36,922 nt of DNA from an uncultured Bacilli bacterium. GTDB taxonomy: Bacteria; Bacillota_I; Bacilli_A; RF39; UBA660. The notes beneath the pieces were generated by a model. That model had not been told where the DNA came from. It saw only the letters and a list, made by a program, of their open reading frames with translations, and did no database searches. This document shows positions 27,609 through 36,922 of this stretch, piece by piece. Every line of letters begins with the position of its first letter. Position 1 is the first letter of the stretch. The stretch spans positions 1 to 36,922 of the forward strand of contig CANRBS010000007.1 of assembly GCA_947628895.1 (NCBI GenBank). The letters are read 5' to 3'. The position numbers and the translations under genes were made by a program.

Positions 27609-28331
27609 TTACATATTAGAATCTGTTAAATTTTTTTGTTTTTTATTTTTCTTCTTACTAATTACAACACCTATTAAAGCAACAAGTCCACCAGCAATTC
27701 CACCTATTAAAGCATGTACCAAAATACTATTACTTGAACTTTTTTCATATTCAGAATTATACTTAAAACTTATTGTATTAATAATATCTTTTACTTCTTC
27801 TTCATCAGCATTAGAAAGTGGTGTTGATTTTTGAGCTAATATTGAATAACCATATCCATTCATAACAGTATAATATTCATCAACATTAATTGAAGTAGCA
27901 GAATCATAATATTTAACATGAATATATTTATATTTACCAGATGAATAAATATCATAATTATCTGCTTTAAATTTATTTTTTATTTCTTCTCCAAACTCTT
28001 TCATTTCTCTAGTGCTATAAGTATGTAAATTATTAACATTATCTACTTTTTTAATTGCTACAAATAATTCTATCATATTTGTTTTATCATTTTCATTATA
28101 TTTAAGAGAATCCAAATAAATATCATTTGTAGTCATAAAATTATTTAAATAATCATAACTAACTCCAAGTTCATTAAGTTTTGGATTATTAATTATATTA
28201 TATCTTGTAAATACATACCAAGATGAATCATCCATAGAAATAGAAAGATCTTTTAGTGTATAAGACTTAGCAAATACTGAAAATGGTAAAAATAAAACCC
28301 CAATTAATAATAAATAAAAACATTTTTTCAT
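27609..28331 (-). CDS. Secreted/membrane hypothetical protein with signal peptide and C-terminal TM
   Basis: MKKCFYLLLIGVLFLPFSVFA; ILVHALIGGIAGGLVALIGVVISKKKNKK. Confidence 0.75.
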   Translation of the reverse strand: MKKCFYLLLIGVLFLPFSVFAKSYTLKDLSISMDDSSWYVFTRYNIINNPKLNELGVSYDYLNNFMTTNDIYLDSLKYNENDKTNMIELFVAIKKVDNVNNLHTYSTREMKEFGEEIKNKFKADNYDIYSSGKYKYIHVKYYDSATSINVDEYYTVMNGYGYSILAQKSTPLSNADEEEVKDIINTISFKYNSEYEKSSSNSILVHALIGGIAGGLVALIGVVISKKKNKKQKNLTDSNM

Positions 28332-28429
28332 AAAAATAAACTTCCTTCCTTACTTATAACTACATTATATTATAATTTAAAACATCACACAAGTATTTTT
28401 ATAATAAAAAGATATGTATTTCTACATAC

Positions 28430-29122
28430 CTATTTTTTATGCCTACTTAAAACCATTTGTGTTTTAAGTTTAGCAATTTCATAATCTTGAAGTTTATATT
28501 CAACTGGATTTACAATAGAATCTTGAAGAGGCAATATTATATGATCTAACATTATTAATCCTTTATAATCATGTCTAATTACATAATTATCTGATTTATA
28601 AATATTTGTATGTTTAAAATTAAATTCATGTTTTGGACTTTTAAATATTAATATTTTTGATAAATCTTCTTTATCAGTATTTTTACATAATGTGATAATA
28701 TCATCTCTTTTATCATACATTTTTTTATTTTTAACATCAAATCCATAAGTTTTTAACATATAAAGTAAGAATGGTTTTCTTTGTTTTTTATTTAATCCTA
28801 AAATATCAAAACCATTATTTAAGCATAAATCAATCCAAGAGGCTATTAAAAGAGAACCTATATTTAAATTTCTAAAGTCTTCTAAAACTTTAACTCCAAT
28901 AAAATCACTTGTTTTATTTTCATAATCTAAATAGAAATATATATAACCTTGTGGTACTAATTCTCCATTTATTCTAGAATATGCTCTTATATAGAATTTA
29001 GGTTTATTAGATCCATCATCTATAGCTTTTTTTATATAAAATTCATGATTATACTCTCCTGAGTAATAATCAGTACTATATAATACTTTTTTATCTTCTT
29101 CTAAAGTTCTAAAATCAAACAT
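28430..29122 (-). CDS. GNAT-like N-acetyltransferase family protein
   Basis: IGVKVLEDFRNLNIGSLLIASWIDLCLNNGFDILGL resembles the GNAT acetyl-CoA region. Confidence 0.6.
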   Translation of the reverse strand: MFDFRTLEEDKKVLYSTDYYSGEYNHEFYIKKAIDDGSNKPKFYIRAYSRINGELVPQGYIYFYLDYENKTSDFIGVKVLEDFRNLNIGSLLIASWIDLCLNNGFDILGLNKKQRKPFLLYMLKTYGFDVKNKKMYDKRDDIITLCKNTDKEDLSKILIFKSPKHEFNFKHTNIYKSDNYVIRHDYKGLIMLDHIILPLQDSIVNPVEYKLQDYEIAKLKTQMVLSRHKK

Positions 29123-29248
29123 ATTTTAACCCCCTTTAAAAACAAATATGTATCTACTCTAAAAAGCTTTTAAATTATACCATAAAATCACTAAAAAGTC
29201 AAACAAATGGCTAAAATAAAATAGTTAAATTAATTAACTACTTTATAT

Positions 29249-31138
29249 TTAATCATTAAATTTTTTTAATTCTTTTGCAAAATTATCAAACTCTTTTGTT
29301 AAATTTTTAATATCATATTTTGGCTTTTTAACACTCATTACTTTATTTATTGATTTTTCTAAATCATCTATGTTTTCAACAATACAAATATAATCTAAAT
29401 GTTTAATCCATTCATAACAACCTTTTATTTTATGACTTTTACTTAATAATATAACACATGGTGTTTGAGTTAAAGAGGCAAAAATCATTCCATGTAATCT
29501 ATCAGTTATAACTAATTTTGAAGATACCATTTTATCTAATAATTCATAAACAGCTGGCTTTGATTCTACATTTTTTAAATTATACCCTATATGAGTATCG
29601 CCTTCTTCTATAGTATCAAAATGTTTCTTTAAAATAGAAATTAATTTTGCACGATTTTCAAATGTCATAGTACGTTCTAAATCTCTTCTTAAACACAATA
29701 ATGCTTTATCTCTTTTAACATTTTTACTATAAGTATCAATATTAAATGCCATATCAGGTACTAATAAACATTTATTATCTTTAAAATTTTTATTTACAAA
29801 ATCAAATGATTCTTTTTCTCTTAAACATATTAATAAGTTATTTTTACATTTAGAATATAATTGTTTAGTATTATTAAGTACAACTTTACCTTCCTTATCA
29901 TTACTATAATAGAATGTTTGTGGGAAAATAACTATTTTATGTCTTCTTAATATTCTAATTATTTTTTCTTGTTCATTATGTATTCCTGAATACAATGTTC
30001 CAATATTTCCACCAGCTTGAATAGATACATAATCTTTTCTTCTTATTATTAAGTTTAATGCATGTAATACAAATGAGTCAATTTTTAATAAAGGTATATG
30101 GATTATATTATATTCTTTAAAATATTTTTGAATAAATATATCTTCCCCTATAAGTAATGCTTGATCTCCTAAATTACCATAACTAGGTGTTGCAAAAATA
30201 TAAAACTTTTTACCCTTAGTGAGTAAACATTTTTTAACAAGTCCTAAACGTGATCTCATTTTTTTAATATTTCTTTTAAAATTTTTCTTTTTCTTTTTAT
30301 AATTATATTTTAATTTAAAAAACAATTCACTTTTAATAAATTTATTTAATTTCATTTCTGTAAGTATATTATTAATTACTATTTCATTATATTTATTAGC
30401 AATATCTTTTAATTCAGGATATTCTTCTAGAATACAATTATATCTATAGTTATATGCATCTAATCTATCTTTACAATTTTTATAAGTTATTGTTTTAGTT
30501 ATACTTAAATCATTTCTATAGTAATAATATAGTGGTTCTCTTATATGAACAATTTTCTTACATGGTTTATAAAGATCTATTGAAACATAAGTATCTTCAT
30601 AATTCTTACCTACAGGAAATACATCTTTAGGAATTAATTTTCTTTTATATAATTTTCTCCATACATGGTTAGTAATTTGCTTGTCTTCTAAAGTTTCAAT
30701 TATAGCTTCTTTTACTGTAAAAACTTTATTTTCATATAATGGTTTTTTTCTTTCTATTTGTCCATCAGGTAAAAAACTAAAATAATCACAAATTACCATA
30801 TCAGCATTGTCATTAATCATTGTAGTTACCATTTTTTCAACCATGTTAATTGAAATCCAATCATCACTATCAACAAATAATACATATTCACCTTTAGATT
30901 TTCTAAGACCAAAGTTTCTAGCTTCAGAAAGTCCTCCATTCTTTTTGTGGATAACTTCTATTCTTGAATCTTTCTTTTTCCATTTATCACAAATTTTACC
31001 ACAATTATCTGGACTTCCATCATCTACTAAAATTATTTGTAAATTATCATATGTTTGGTTTACTACACTAAGTACACATCTATCTAAATACTCTTCTACT
31101 TTATAAACAGGAATTATTATTGTTACTAATGGTTTCAT
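29249..31138 (-). CDS. Fusion of GT2 glycosyltransferase (N-term) and polysaccharide pyruvyl transferase domain (C-term)
   Basis: PLVTIIIPVYKVEEYLDRCVLSVVNQTYDNLQIILVDDGSPDNCG, FVDSDDW; then ATPSYGNLGDQALLIGE and TDRLHGMIFASLTQTPCV. Confidence 0.9.
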   Translation of the reverse strand: MKPLVTIIIPVYKVEEYLDRCVLSVVNQTYDNLQIILVDDGSPDNCGKICDKWKKKDSRIEVIHKKNGGLSEARNFGLRKSKGEYVLFVDSDDWISINMVEKMVTTMINDNADMVICDYFSFLPDGQIERKKPLYENKVFTVKEAIIETLEDKQITNHVWRKLYKRKLIPKDVFPVGKNYEDTYVSIDLYKPCKKIVHIREPLYYYYRNDLSITKTITYKNCKDRLDAYNYRYNCILEEYPELKDIANKYNEIVINNILTEMKLNKFIKSELFFKLKYNYKKKKKNFKRNIKKMRSRLGLVKKCLLTKGKKFYIFATPSYGNLGDQALLIGEDIFIQKYFKEYNIIHIPLLKIDSFVLHALNLIIRRKDYVSIQAGGNIGTLYSGIHNEQEKIIRILRRHKIVIFPQTFYYSNDKEGKVVLNNTKQLYSKCKNNLLICLREKESFDFVNKNFKDNKCLLVPDMAFNIDTYSKNVKRDKALLCLRRDLERTMTFENRAKLISILKKHFDTIEEGDTHIGYNLKNVESKPAVYELLDKMVSSKLVITDRLHGMIFASLTQTPCVILLSKSHKIKGCYEWIKHLDYICIVENIDDLEKSINKVMSVKKPKYDIKNLTKEFDNFAKELKKFND

Positions 31139-31192
31139 AAAGACACTTCCTTTACTTCTAATATTATGCTAAATTTATTATTTTTTATTTCA

Positions 31193-31222
31193 AAAATGGA
31201 GGAAAATAATTTTCTCCATTTT
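31193..31222 (-). terminator. Intrinsic terminator of parC
   Basis: AAAATGGAG ... CTCCATTTT then T-rich on minus strand; overlaps the stop codon. Confidence 0.65.
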
Positions 31223-33773
31223 ATATTTTGAATTCTTCAAAGAAATCACTCATAGTAAGTTGTTTTTCTTGCTTTTTAGATTTTTCTTTTTTTGCTTTTT
31301 CTTCACTACTAGTATCTTTCTTTATTTCTTTTGTACTTGGTTCTTCTTTTTTACTTTCATCTAATGTTATATCAGTAAGTCTTGGTACTACAAATACGGT
31401 ATCAACATTCTTTTTAGTATATGTATTACCTGTAGATGATTTATCCATTATACTAATATCACTAGATTTAATATATCCAATAGATTTATCAACTATACCA
31501 AATATACTCTTACTACTTGTATTAAATGCTTTAATAACAGTATAAGTTTTTGATTTAGGACTTTTAATAATTAAAGATCCTTTTTTAGCTCTTGATGTTG
31601 CTTCTATATCATTAATATGTATTCTTTTAGCAGTATTTCTATCTGTAAATATACTTAAATATTCTTTTAATTCACTTACTACAAATCCACTTACTACTCT
31701 ACTTTTAGCATTTAATTTCATTGATTTAACACCACTTGTTTTAAGACCTAAAACTGGTATTTCATCTGCCTTATATTTAAGAGCATATCCATCATTACTA
31801 ATAAGTACAACATCATCTGCCATAGTTCTACTTACACTAACTAGTTCATCATCATCTTTTAATTTAATACAAGCAATTGGCTTTGTATAGCGGGAAACTT
31901 GGAATAAATTAAGTGGAACTCTTTTTACCATACCATTTTTAGTAAATAAAGTGATTAGGGATTCATCAAAATTATTAACTGCGATAGACTTAATAATCTT
32001 TTCTCCATCACTTACTTTAATTAAATTTGAAATATGAGTACCAACATCTTTAAATTTAGCTTCACTTATTTCTCTTACTGGTACATATAAATAATTACCT
32101 AAGTTAGTAAATAGTAATATAGTATCTAAATTATTTACTTTATATAATCCTTCTATATAGTCTCCTTCTTTAACCGCAGGATATTCATTTTCATTAGCAG
32201 TAAACATTTTAATTGAATGTTTTTTAACATATCCAATTGAAGATACACAAACTATATAATCTTCTTTACTAACCATATCAAGTTCATCTATTTTAATATC
32301 AGTTATTTCATCTTTAATAACTGTTTTTCTATCTTCTGCATATTTTTTCTTAATTTCTCTAAGTTCTGACTTCATAACGGTTTTAAGTTCATTTTCATCA
32401 TTTAAAATCCGTTCACATTCTTTAATTAATTCTTTTAATTCTTCACTTCTTTTTTCAAGTACTACAACATCAGTATTAGTAAGTTTATATAATTGTAACA
32501 TTACTATTGCTTCTGCTTGATCTTCTGTAAATTTATATTTATCAACTAAATTATATTTAGCATCTACTTTATTTTTACTAGCCCTAATTGTTTTAATAAC
32601 ATCATCTAAAATAGATATTGCTTTAATAAGACCAGATACAATATTGTATTCTTTTTGATAAGAGGCAAGATCAAATTCAGTTCTTTTAGTAATTACTTCT
32701 CTAAAATGATCAATATAAGCATCTATTATTGGAATAATACCAAGTGTTTTAGGTGTTCTATTAACAATTGCAACCATATTATAGTTATATGATACTTGTA
32801 AATCAGTATTTTTAAGTAAATAATTTAATATTAATTCTTTATTAGCACCACTTTTTAAATCAATTGCTATTCTTAAACCTTCTCTATCTGTTTCATCTCT
32901 TACTTCAGAAATTCCTTCTATTTTTTTATCAATTCTTAGTGAATCTATTTTTTGTACAAGTAATGCTTTATTTACTTCAAAAGGAATTTCTGTAATTATA
33001 ATTTGTTCTTTTCCTTTTTCTTTTTTAAATTCAGTTTTACTTTTAACAATTATTTTTCCTCTACCTGTAGTAAATGCATCAATTATACCTTCTCTTCCCT
33101 CAACTATACCACCTGTTGGAAAATCTGGTCCTTTTACTATTTCTAATATAGTATCAAGTCTACAGTTAGGTGAATCTATTCTTTTAATAGTGGCATCTAT
33201 TATTTCACCTAAATTATGAGGTGGAATATTAGTTGCATATCCTGCACTTATACCATTTGATCCATTTACAAGTAAGTTTGGAAATTTAGCTGGTAAAACA
33301 GTTGGTTCTAAAAATCTATCATCAAAGTTTGGTGCCCATTTAACAGTATTTTTTTCAAGGTCTCCAAGTAATTCTTCACTAATATGAGCAAGTCTTGCTT
33401 CAGTATAACGATAAGCTGCTGCTTGATCTCCATCCATAGAACCATTATTACCATGAATATCAATTAGTATTGTGTTTTGTTTCCACCACTGACTCATTCT
33501 AACCATTGCATCATACACACTAGAGTCTCCATGTGGGTGAAACTTACCTAAAACATCTCCTACTGTTGCTGCACATTTAATATATCCTTTATCCCAAGTA
33601 TTACCTGCTTTATACATAGCATATAAAATTCTTCTTTGAACTGGTTTTAAACCATCTCTTACATCAGGTATTGCTCTATCTAAAATAATTTCTTTAGCAT
33701 ATTTTCCAAATCTATCACCCATTATTTCTTCCAAAGCAAAATCTTGAATTCTTTTTAATATATCGTTTTTCAT
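31221..33773 (-). CDS. parC: DNA topoisomerase IV subunit A
   Basis: RAIPDVRDGLKPVQRRILYAMY, KFHPHGDSSVYDAMVRMSQ, paired with parE upstream. Confidence 0.92.
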   Translation of the reverse strand: MKNDILKRIQDFALEEIMGDRFGKYAKEIILDRAIPDVRDGLKPVQRRILYAMYKAGNTWDKGYIKCAATVGDVLGKFHPHGDSSVYDAMVRMSQWWKQNTILIDIHGNNGSMDGDQAAAYRYTEARLAHISEELLGDLEKNTVKWAPNFDDRFLEPTVLPAKFPNLLVNGSNGISAGYATNIPPHNLGEIIDATIKRIDSPNCRLDTILEIVKGPDFPTGGIVEGREGIIDAFTTGRGKIIVKSKTEFKKEKGKEQIIITEIPFEVNKALLVQKIDSLRIDKKIEGISEVRDETDREGLRIAIDLKSGANKELILNYLLKNTDLQVSYNYNMVAIVNRTPKTLGIIPIIDAYIDHFREVITKRTEFDLASYQKEYNIVSGLIKAISILDDVIKTIRASKNKVDAKYNLVDKYKFTEDQAEAIVMLQLYKLTNTDVVVLEKRSEELKELIKECERILNDENELKTVMKSELREIKKKYAEDRKTVIKDEITDIKIDELDMVSKEDYIVCVSSIGYVKKHSIKMFTANENEYPAVKEGDYIEGLYKVNNLDTILLFTNLGNYLYVPVREISEAKFKDVGTHISNLIKVSDGEKIIKSIAVNNFDESLITLFTKNGMVKRVPLNLFQVSRYTKPIACIKLKDDDELVSVSRTMADDVVLISNDGYALKYKADEIPVLGLKTSGVKSMKLNAKSRVVSGFVVSELKEYLSIFTDRNTAKRIHINDIEATSRAKKGSLIIKSPKSKTYTVIKAFNTSSKSIFGIVDKSIGYIKSSDISIMDKSSTGNTYTKKNVDTVFVVPRLTDITLDESKKEEPSTKEIKKDTSSEEKAKKEKSKKQEKQLTMSDFFEEFKI

Positions 33774-33783
33774 ATTTCACCTA

Positions 33784-35685
33784 CTAATTTCTATAATCGT
33801 CTTCCATTGTAAATTCAACATTTTCATTAATCCATTCTTTTCTTGGATCAACTTTATCACCCATTAATACACTTACTCTTTTTTCTGCTAGTGCTGCATC
33901 TGTAATATTTACTCTAATTAAGCTTCTAGTTTCAGGATTCATTGTAGTTTCCCATAGTTGTTCTGGATTCATTTCACCTAAACCTTTATATCTTTGAATT
34001 GATGCTTTACCTGTATTTTGTGATTTTATTTCATTTAATTCATCATCTGTATATGCATAAAATCTTTTCTTACCATAATCAATTTTATATAATGGAGGAA
34101 GTGCTATAAACAGTTTACCTGCTTCAATTAATGGTCTCATATATCTATAGAAGAATGTTAAAAGTAATATTTGAATATGGGCTCCGTCAACATCAGCATC
34201 TGTCATAATTATTACTTTATCATAATTAGATTCACTCACGGCAAAATCTTGACCTACACCTGCTCCAATTGTATAAATCATTGTATTTATCTCTTCATTT
34301 TTAAATAGTTCATCCATACTTGCTTTATCAGCATTTATAACTTTTCCACGAAGAGGTAAAATTGCTTGGAATTTTCTATCTCTTCCACCTTTAGCAGATC
34401 CACCTGCAGAATTTCCCTCAACTAAGAATAATTCATTAATTTTAGGGTTTTTACTTTGAGCTGGTGCTAGTTTCCCTGATAAATTCTTTTCTATTTTACT
34501 TTTATTTTTGCCATTTCTAGCATCCATTCTTGCTTTTCTTGCAGCTTCTCTTGCTATTTTACTTTTAAGTGCTTTATCCATTATAGAGGATGCTGTTTCT
34601 TTATTTTCTTCTAAATAATAACTAAGTTTTTCATAAACTAAACTTTCAACTACGGGTCTTGCTTGAGGAGTTCCAAGTTTTCCTTTTGTTTGTCCTTCAA
34701 ATTGAAGTAAACTTTCTGGTACTTTTAAACTTATAATTGCACTAAGTCCTTCTCTTGTATCACTTCCATCAAGAGCATCACTTCCTTTTAAAAGATTATT
34801 CTTTTTAACATAATCATTAAATACTTTAGTAAGTCCAGTTTTAAATCCTACTTCATGAGTACCACCATCAATAGTTTTAACATTATTTACAAATGACAAT
34901 ATGTTTTCATTATAACTATCAGTATATTGAAGTGCTATATCTACAACAATACCATTTTTTTCACCATTAAAACTTATTACTTTATGTAATGGTTCTTTTC
35001 CTTCATTTATATATTCTACAAAAGATACAAGACCGTTTTCATAACAAAATACACTTTGTTTTTCATCTTCTTCATCAATAACTTCCATTGTAAGTCCATT
35101 GATTAAAAAAGCACTTTCTTGCATTCTTTCACATATAGTTGTATAACTAAATCTTGCAGTTCCAAATATTTCTTCATCAGGATAGAATTCTACAGTAGTA
35201 CCAGTTTGTTTAGTATTACCAATTTCAGTTAATGGCTTGTCTACTTTTCCACCATCTTTAAATGAAATTTCATTTATTTTACCATCTCTATAAATTGTTA
35301 CTTTCATCCATTTTGATAAGGCATTAACAACAGATGAACCAACACCATGAAGTCCACCAGATACTTTATATCCTGAATTTTCAAATTTACCACCAGCATG
35401 TAATACAGTAAAAATAACTTCTGGTGTAGATTTACCAGAAGGATGTTTTCCTGTTGGAACACCTCTTCCTTCATCTTTTACTATAACACTACCCTTTTTA
35501 GTTAGAGTTATTGTTATTTTATTTCCATAACCATTTATAGCTTCGTCAATTGCATTATCAACAATTTCCCATACTAAATGATGAAGACCTCTTTTATCAG
35601 TAGAACCAATATACATACCAGGTCTTTTTCTTACTGCTTCAAGTCCTTCTAATATTTTAATTGATTTTTCATTATATTCTGCCAT
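33784..35685 (-). CDS. parE: DNA topoisomerase IV subunit B
   Basis: GLHHLVWEIVDNAIDEAINGYG, GGLHGVGSSVVNALS, LVEGNSAGGSAKGGRDRKFQAILPLRGKVIN. Confidence 0.92.
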   Translation of the reverse strand: MAEYNEKSIKILEGLEAVRKRPGMYIGSTDKRGLHHLVWEIVDNAIDEAINGYGNKITITLTKKGSVIVKDEGRGVPTGKHPSGKSTPEVIFTVLHAGGKFENSGYKVSGGLHGVGSSVVNALSKWMKVTIYRDGKINEISFKDGGKVDKPLTEIGNTKQTGTTVEFYPDEEIFGTARFSYTTICERMQESAFLINGLTMEVIDEEDEKQSVFCYENGLVSFVEYINEGKEPLHKVISFNGEKNGIVVDIALQYTDSYNENILSFVNNVKTIDGGTHEVGFKTGLTKVFNDYVKKNNLLKGSDALDGSDTREGLSAIISLKVPESLLQFEGQTKGKLGTPQARPVVESLVYEKLSYYLEENKETASSIMDKALKSKIAREAARKARMDARNGKNKSKIEKNLSGKLAPAQSKNPKINELFLVEGNSAGGSAKGGRDRKFQAILPLRGKVINADKASMDELFKNEEINTMIYTIGAGVGQDFAVSESNYDKVIIMTDADVDGAHIQILLLTFFYRYMRPLIEAGKLFIALPPLYKIDYGKKRFYAYTDDELNEIKSQNTGKASIQRYKGLGEMNPEQLWETTMNPETRSLIRVNITDAALAEKRVSVLMGDKVDPRKEWINENVEFTMEDDYRN

Positions 35686-35726
35686 CTTTTCACCTTATCT
35701 TCTTTAAACATTATACAAAAAAAAAT

Positions 35727-35754
35727 AAAAAGTGTAAACATTACTTTACACTTT
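35727..35754 (-). terminator. Intrinsic terminator of 35754..36494 gene
   Basis: AAAAGTGTAAA-GTAATG-TTTACACTTTT with flanking T run on minus strand. Confidence 0.85.
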
Positions 35755-36494
35755 TATAAGTCAAGAATCTCTATATTTTCATTTGGTTTTACTTCTTGTT
35801 TTGCCTCTTTCATTTCATTTTCACTCTTAAGTAAATCTTCTATACTCATAGATGGCTTATTTTCATCTGGATCAGGTTTATATGCTTCTTCTACATAAGC
35901 AGGTTTATTAATATCTTCTTCCTTAGTATTATCTGCTAATATATCTATTTTTGTTGCTTTATACTTTTCAGGTTCTTCTATCATATCAAATTCACTTTTA
36001 AAAATTGAATCTATAGTTGTTATTGCCTCTTCTTCATTTGCAAGAGCCGCTTGTGGTTCTACATTAACATCAGTCATTAAACTAATTTTTTCACCTCTTG
36101 CATTATCAAGAGCTTTAAAATATTCTTCATCACTTACTTTATATTGCTTATTACTAAATGATAACATAGGATAAAAAACTATTGGTAATAAAATAAGTCC
36201 AATTTTATATCCAGTATTACAATTAAATACTACACCTAATTTATATGACATAAGAATTAAAGCTATTAAATTTATAACTGGAATAAAGAATAATATTCCA
36301 AAAAATGTTGATACTTCAACAATTTCTAACATTGTAAATAAATTTAGAATAGGATAAAAAGCTGTTTTTTCGCCTTTTGATGCTTTTTTAAATAATTTAT
36401 TTCCACCTAACATAATAAGTATAGATCTTCCAAGTGATAGTGACCATATCATTATTACAATTCTAAGAATTAACTTTGATGTAGCAACTGACAT
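35754..36494 (-). CDS. Membrane protein, DUF5684-like, with acidic cytoplasmic tail
   Basis: Several TM segments; GEKTAFYPILNLFTMLEI resembles the DUF5684 pattern from memory; E/K-rich C-terminus. Confidence 0.65.
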   Translation of the reverse strand: MSVATSKLILRIVIMIWSLSLGRSILIMLGGNKLFKKASKGEKTAFYPILNLFTMLEIVEVSTFFGILFFIPVINLIALILMSYKLGVVFNCNTGYKIGLILLPIVFYPMLSFSNKQYKVSDEEYFKALDNARGEKISLMTDVNVEPQAALANEEEAITTIDSIFKSEFDMIEEPEKYKATKIDILADNTKEEDINKPAYVEEAYKPDPDENKPSMSIEDLLKSENEMKEAKQEVKPNENIEILDL

Positions 36495-36586
36495 ATGTTT
36501 TCCCTCCTATTCTCATAATAATGATACTATATTTAAGTATTTTTTGCAATTATTTTAACAAAATATCAAATTTTTTTAAAAAATGG

Positions 36587-36615
36587 TTGCAAAAAGCATA
36601 AAAATATTATAAAAT
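36587..36615 (+). promoter_or_regulatory. Putative promoter of tRNA-Ile/tRNA-Glu
   Basis: TTGCAA-N17-TAAAAT. Confidence 0.6.
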
Positions 36616-36646
36616 GATAAAGAAACCAAGAAAAAAGGCTTTATTT

Positions 36647-36723
36647 GGGCTTGTAGCTCAGTTGGTTAGAGCGTTCGTCTGATAAGCGAAAGGTCGATGG
36701 TTCAAGTCCATTCAGGCCCACCA
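36647..36723 (+). tRNA. tRNA-Ile (anticodon GAT), CCA encoded
   Basis: GGGCTTG/CAGGCCC acceptor, loop CTGATAA, T-arm GATGG-TTCAAGT-CCATT. Confidence 0.96.
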
Positions 36724-36730
36724 TTTATTT

Positions 36731-36806
36731 GGCCCGTTGGTGAAACGGTTAACACACACGCCTTTCACGCGTGCATTTATGGGTTCAAATCCCGTACGGG
36801 TCACCA
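36731..36806 (+). tRNA. tRNA-Glu (anticodon TTC), CCA encoded
   Basis: GGCCCGT/ACGGGTC acceptor, CACGC-CTTTCAC-GCGTG anticodon arm. Confidence 0.95.
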
Positions 36807-36818
36807 TTTGTGTTAGTT

Positions 36819-36841
36819 ACTCCTAATAAGGAGTTTTTTTT
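36819..36841 (+). terminator. Intrinsic terminator after tRNA-Glu
   Basis: ACTCCT-AATA-AGGAGT-TTTTTTT. Confidence 0.85.
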
Positions 36842-36922
36842 ATAGAAGGTTGTGTTAAACATAATGACTGATAAATAAAAAGGTGGTATAATTAAAATAG
36901 CCAAACAAAAGATAAAGGAAGG

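Noticed and set aside
31221-33773. Quinolone-resistance substitution in ParC (HPHGDSSVYDAMVR)
   Set aside because: Ser and Asp at the key positions match sensitive Firmicutes ParC sequences; no resistance signal.
1-36922. Alternative genetic code (UGA as Trp)
   Set aside because: Full-length conserved proteins are obtained with the standard code and Trp is encoded by TGG; UGA is used as a stop (e.g. the 11691..12068 ORF).
1-36922. CRISPR arrays or long tandem repeats
   Set aside because: No regularly spaced direct repeats seen; only short AT microsatellites.

Overview
36.9 kb window of a very AT-rich, Firmicutes/Mollicutes-like chromosome using the standard code (UGA as stop, TGG for Trp). 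Nearly all CDSs lie on the minus strand: alaS (short form), asnS-gatCAB, hisS, ligA, a PPi-type phosphofructokinase, a natAB-like ABC exporter with an M13 peptidase, a LigD-like PE-POL protein, parE-parC, envelope/glycan genes and several hypotheticals. The plus strand carries three tRNAs (His; Ile-Glu) and one mobile element with a tyrosine recombinase and an IS91-like HUH transposase. Two T-box leaders are visible (alaS, specifier GCU; asnS-gatCAB, specifier AAC). The observations most worth following up are: (1) 25-bp imperfect inverted repeats (23/25) that bracket the tyrosine recombinase + HUH transposase element; (2) a putative His/Asn-rich 24-aa leader peptide followed by an intrinsic terminator ahead of hisS, with its Shine-Dalgarno complementary to a downstream segment, where a T-box might have been expected; (3) a LigD-like phosphoesterase-polymerase lacking the ligase domain; (4) a (TA)7 tract in the -35/-10 spacer of the putative natAB promoter; (5) a PIP-box/clamp-motif-like C-terminal tail on ParC. 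All calls are from reading the sequence; no database search or folding program was run.
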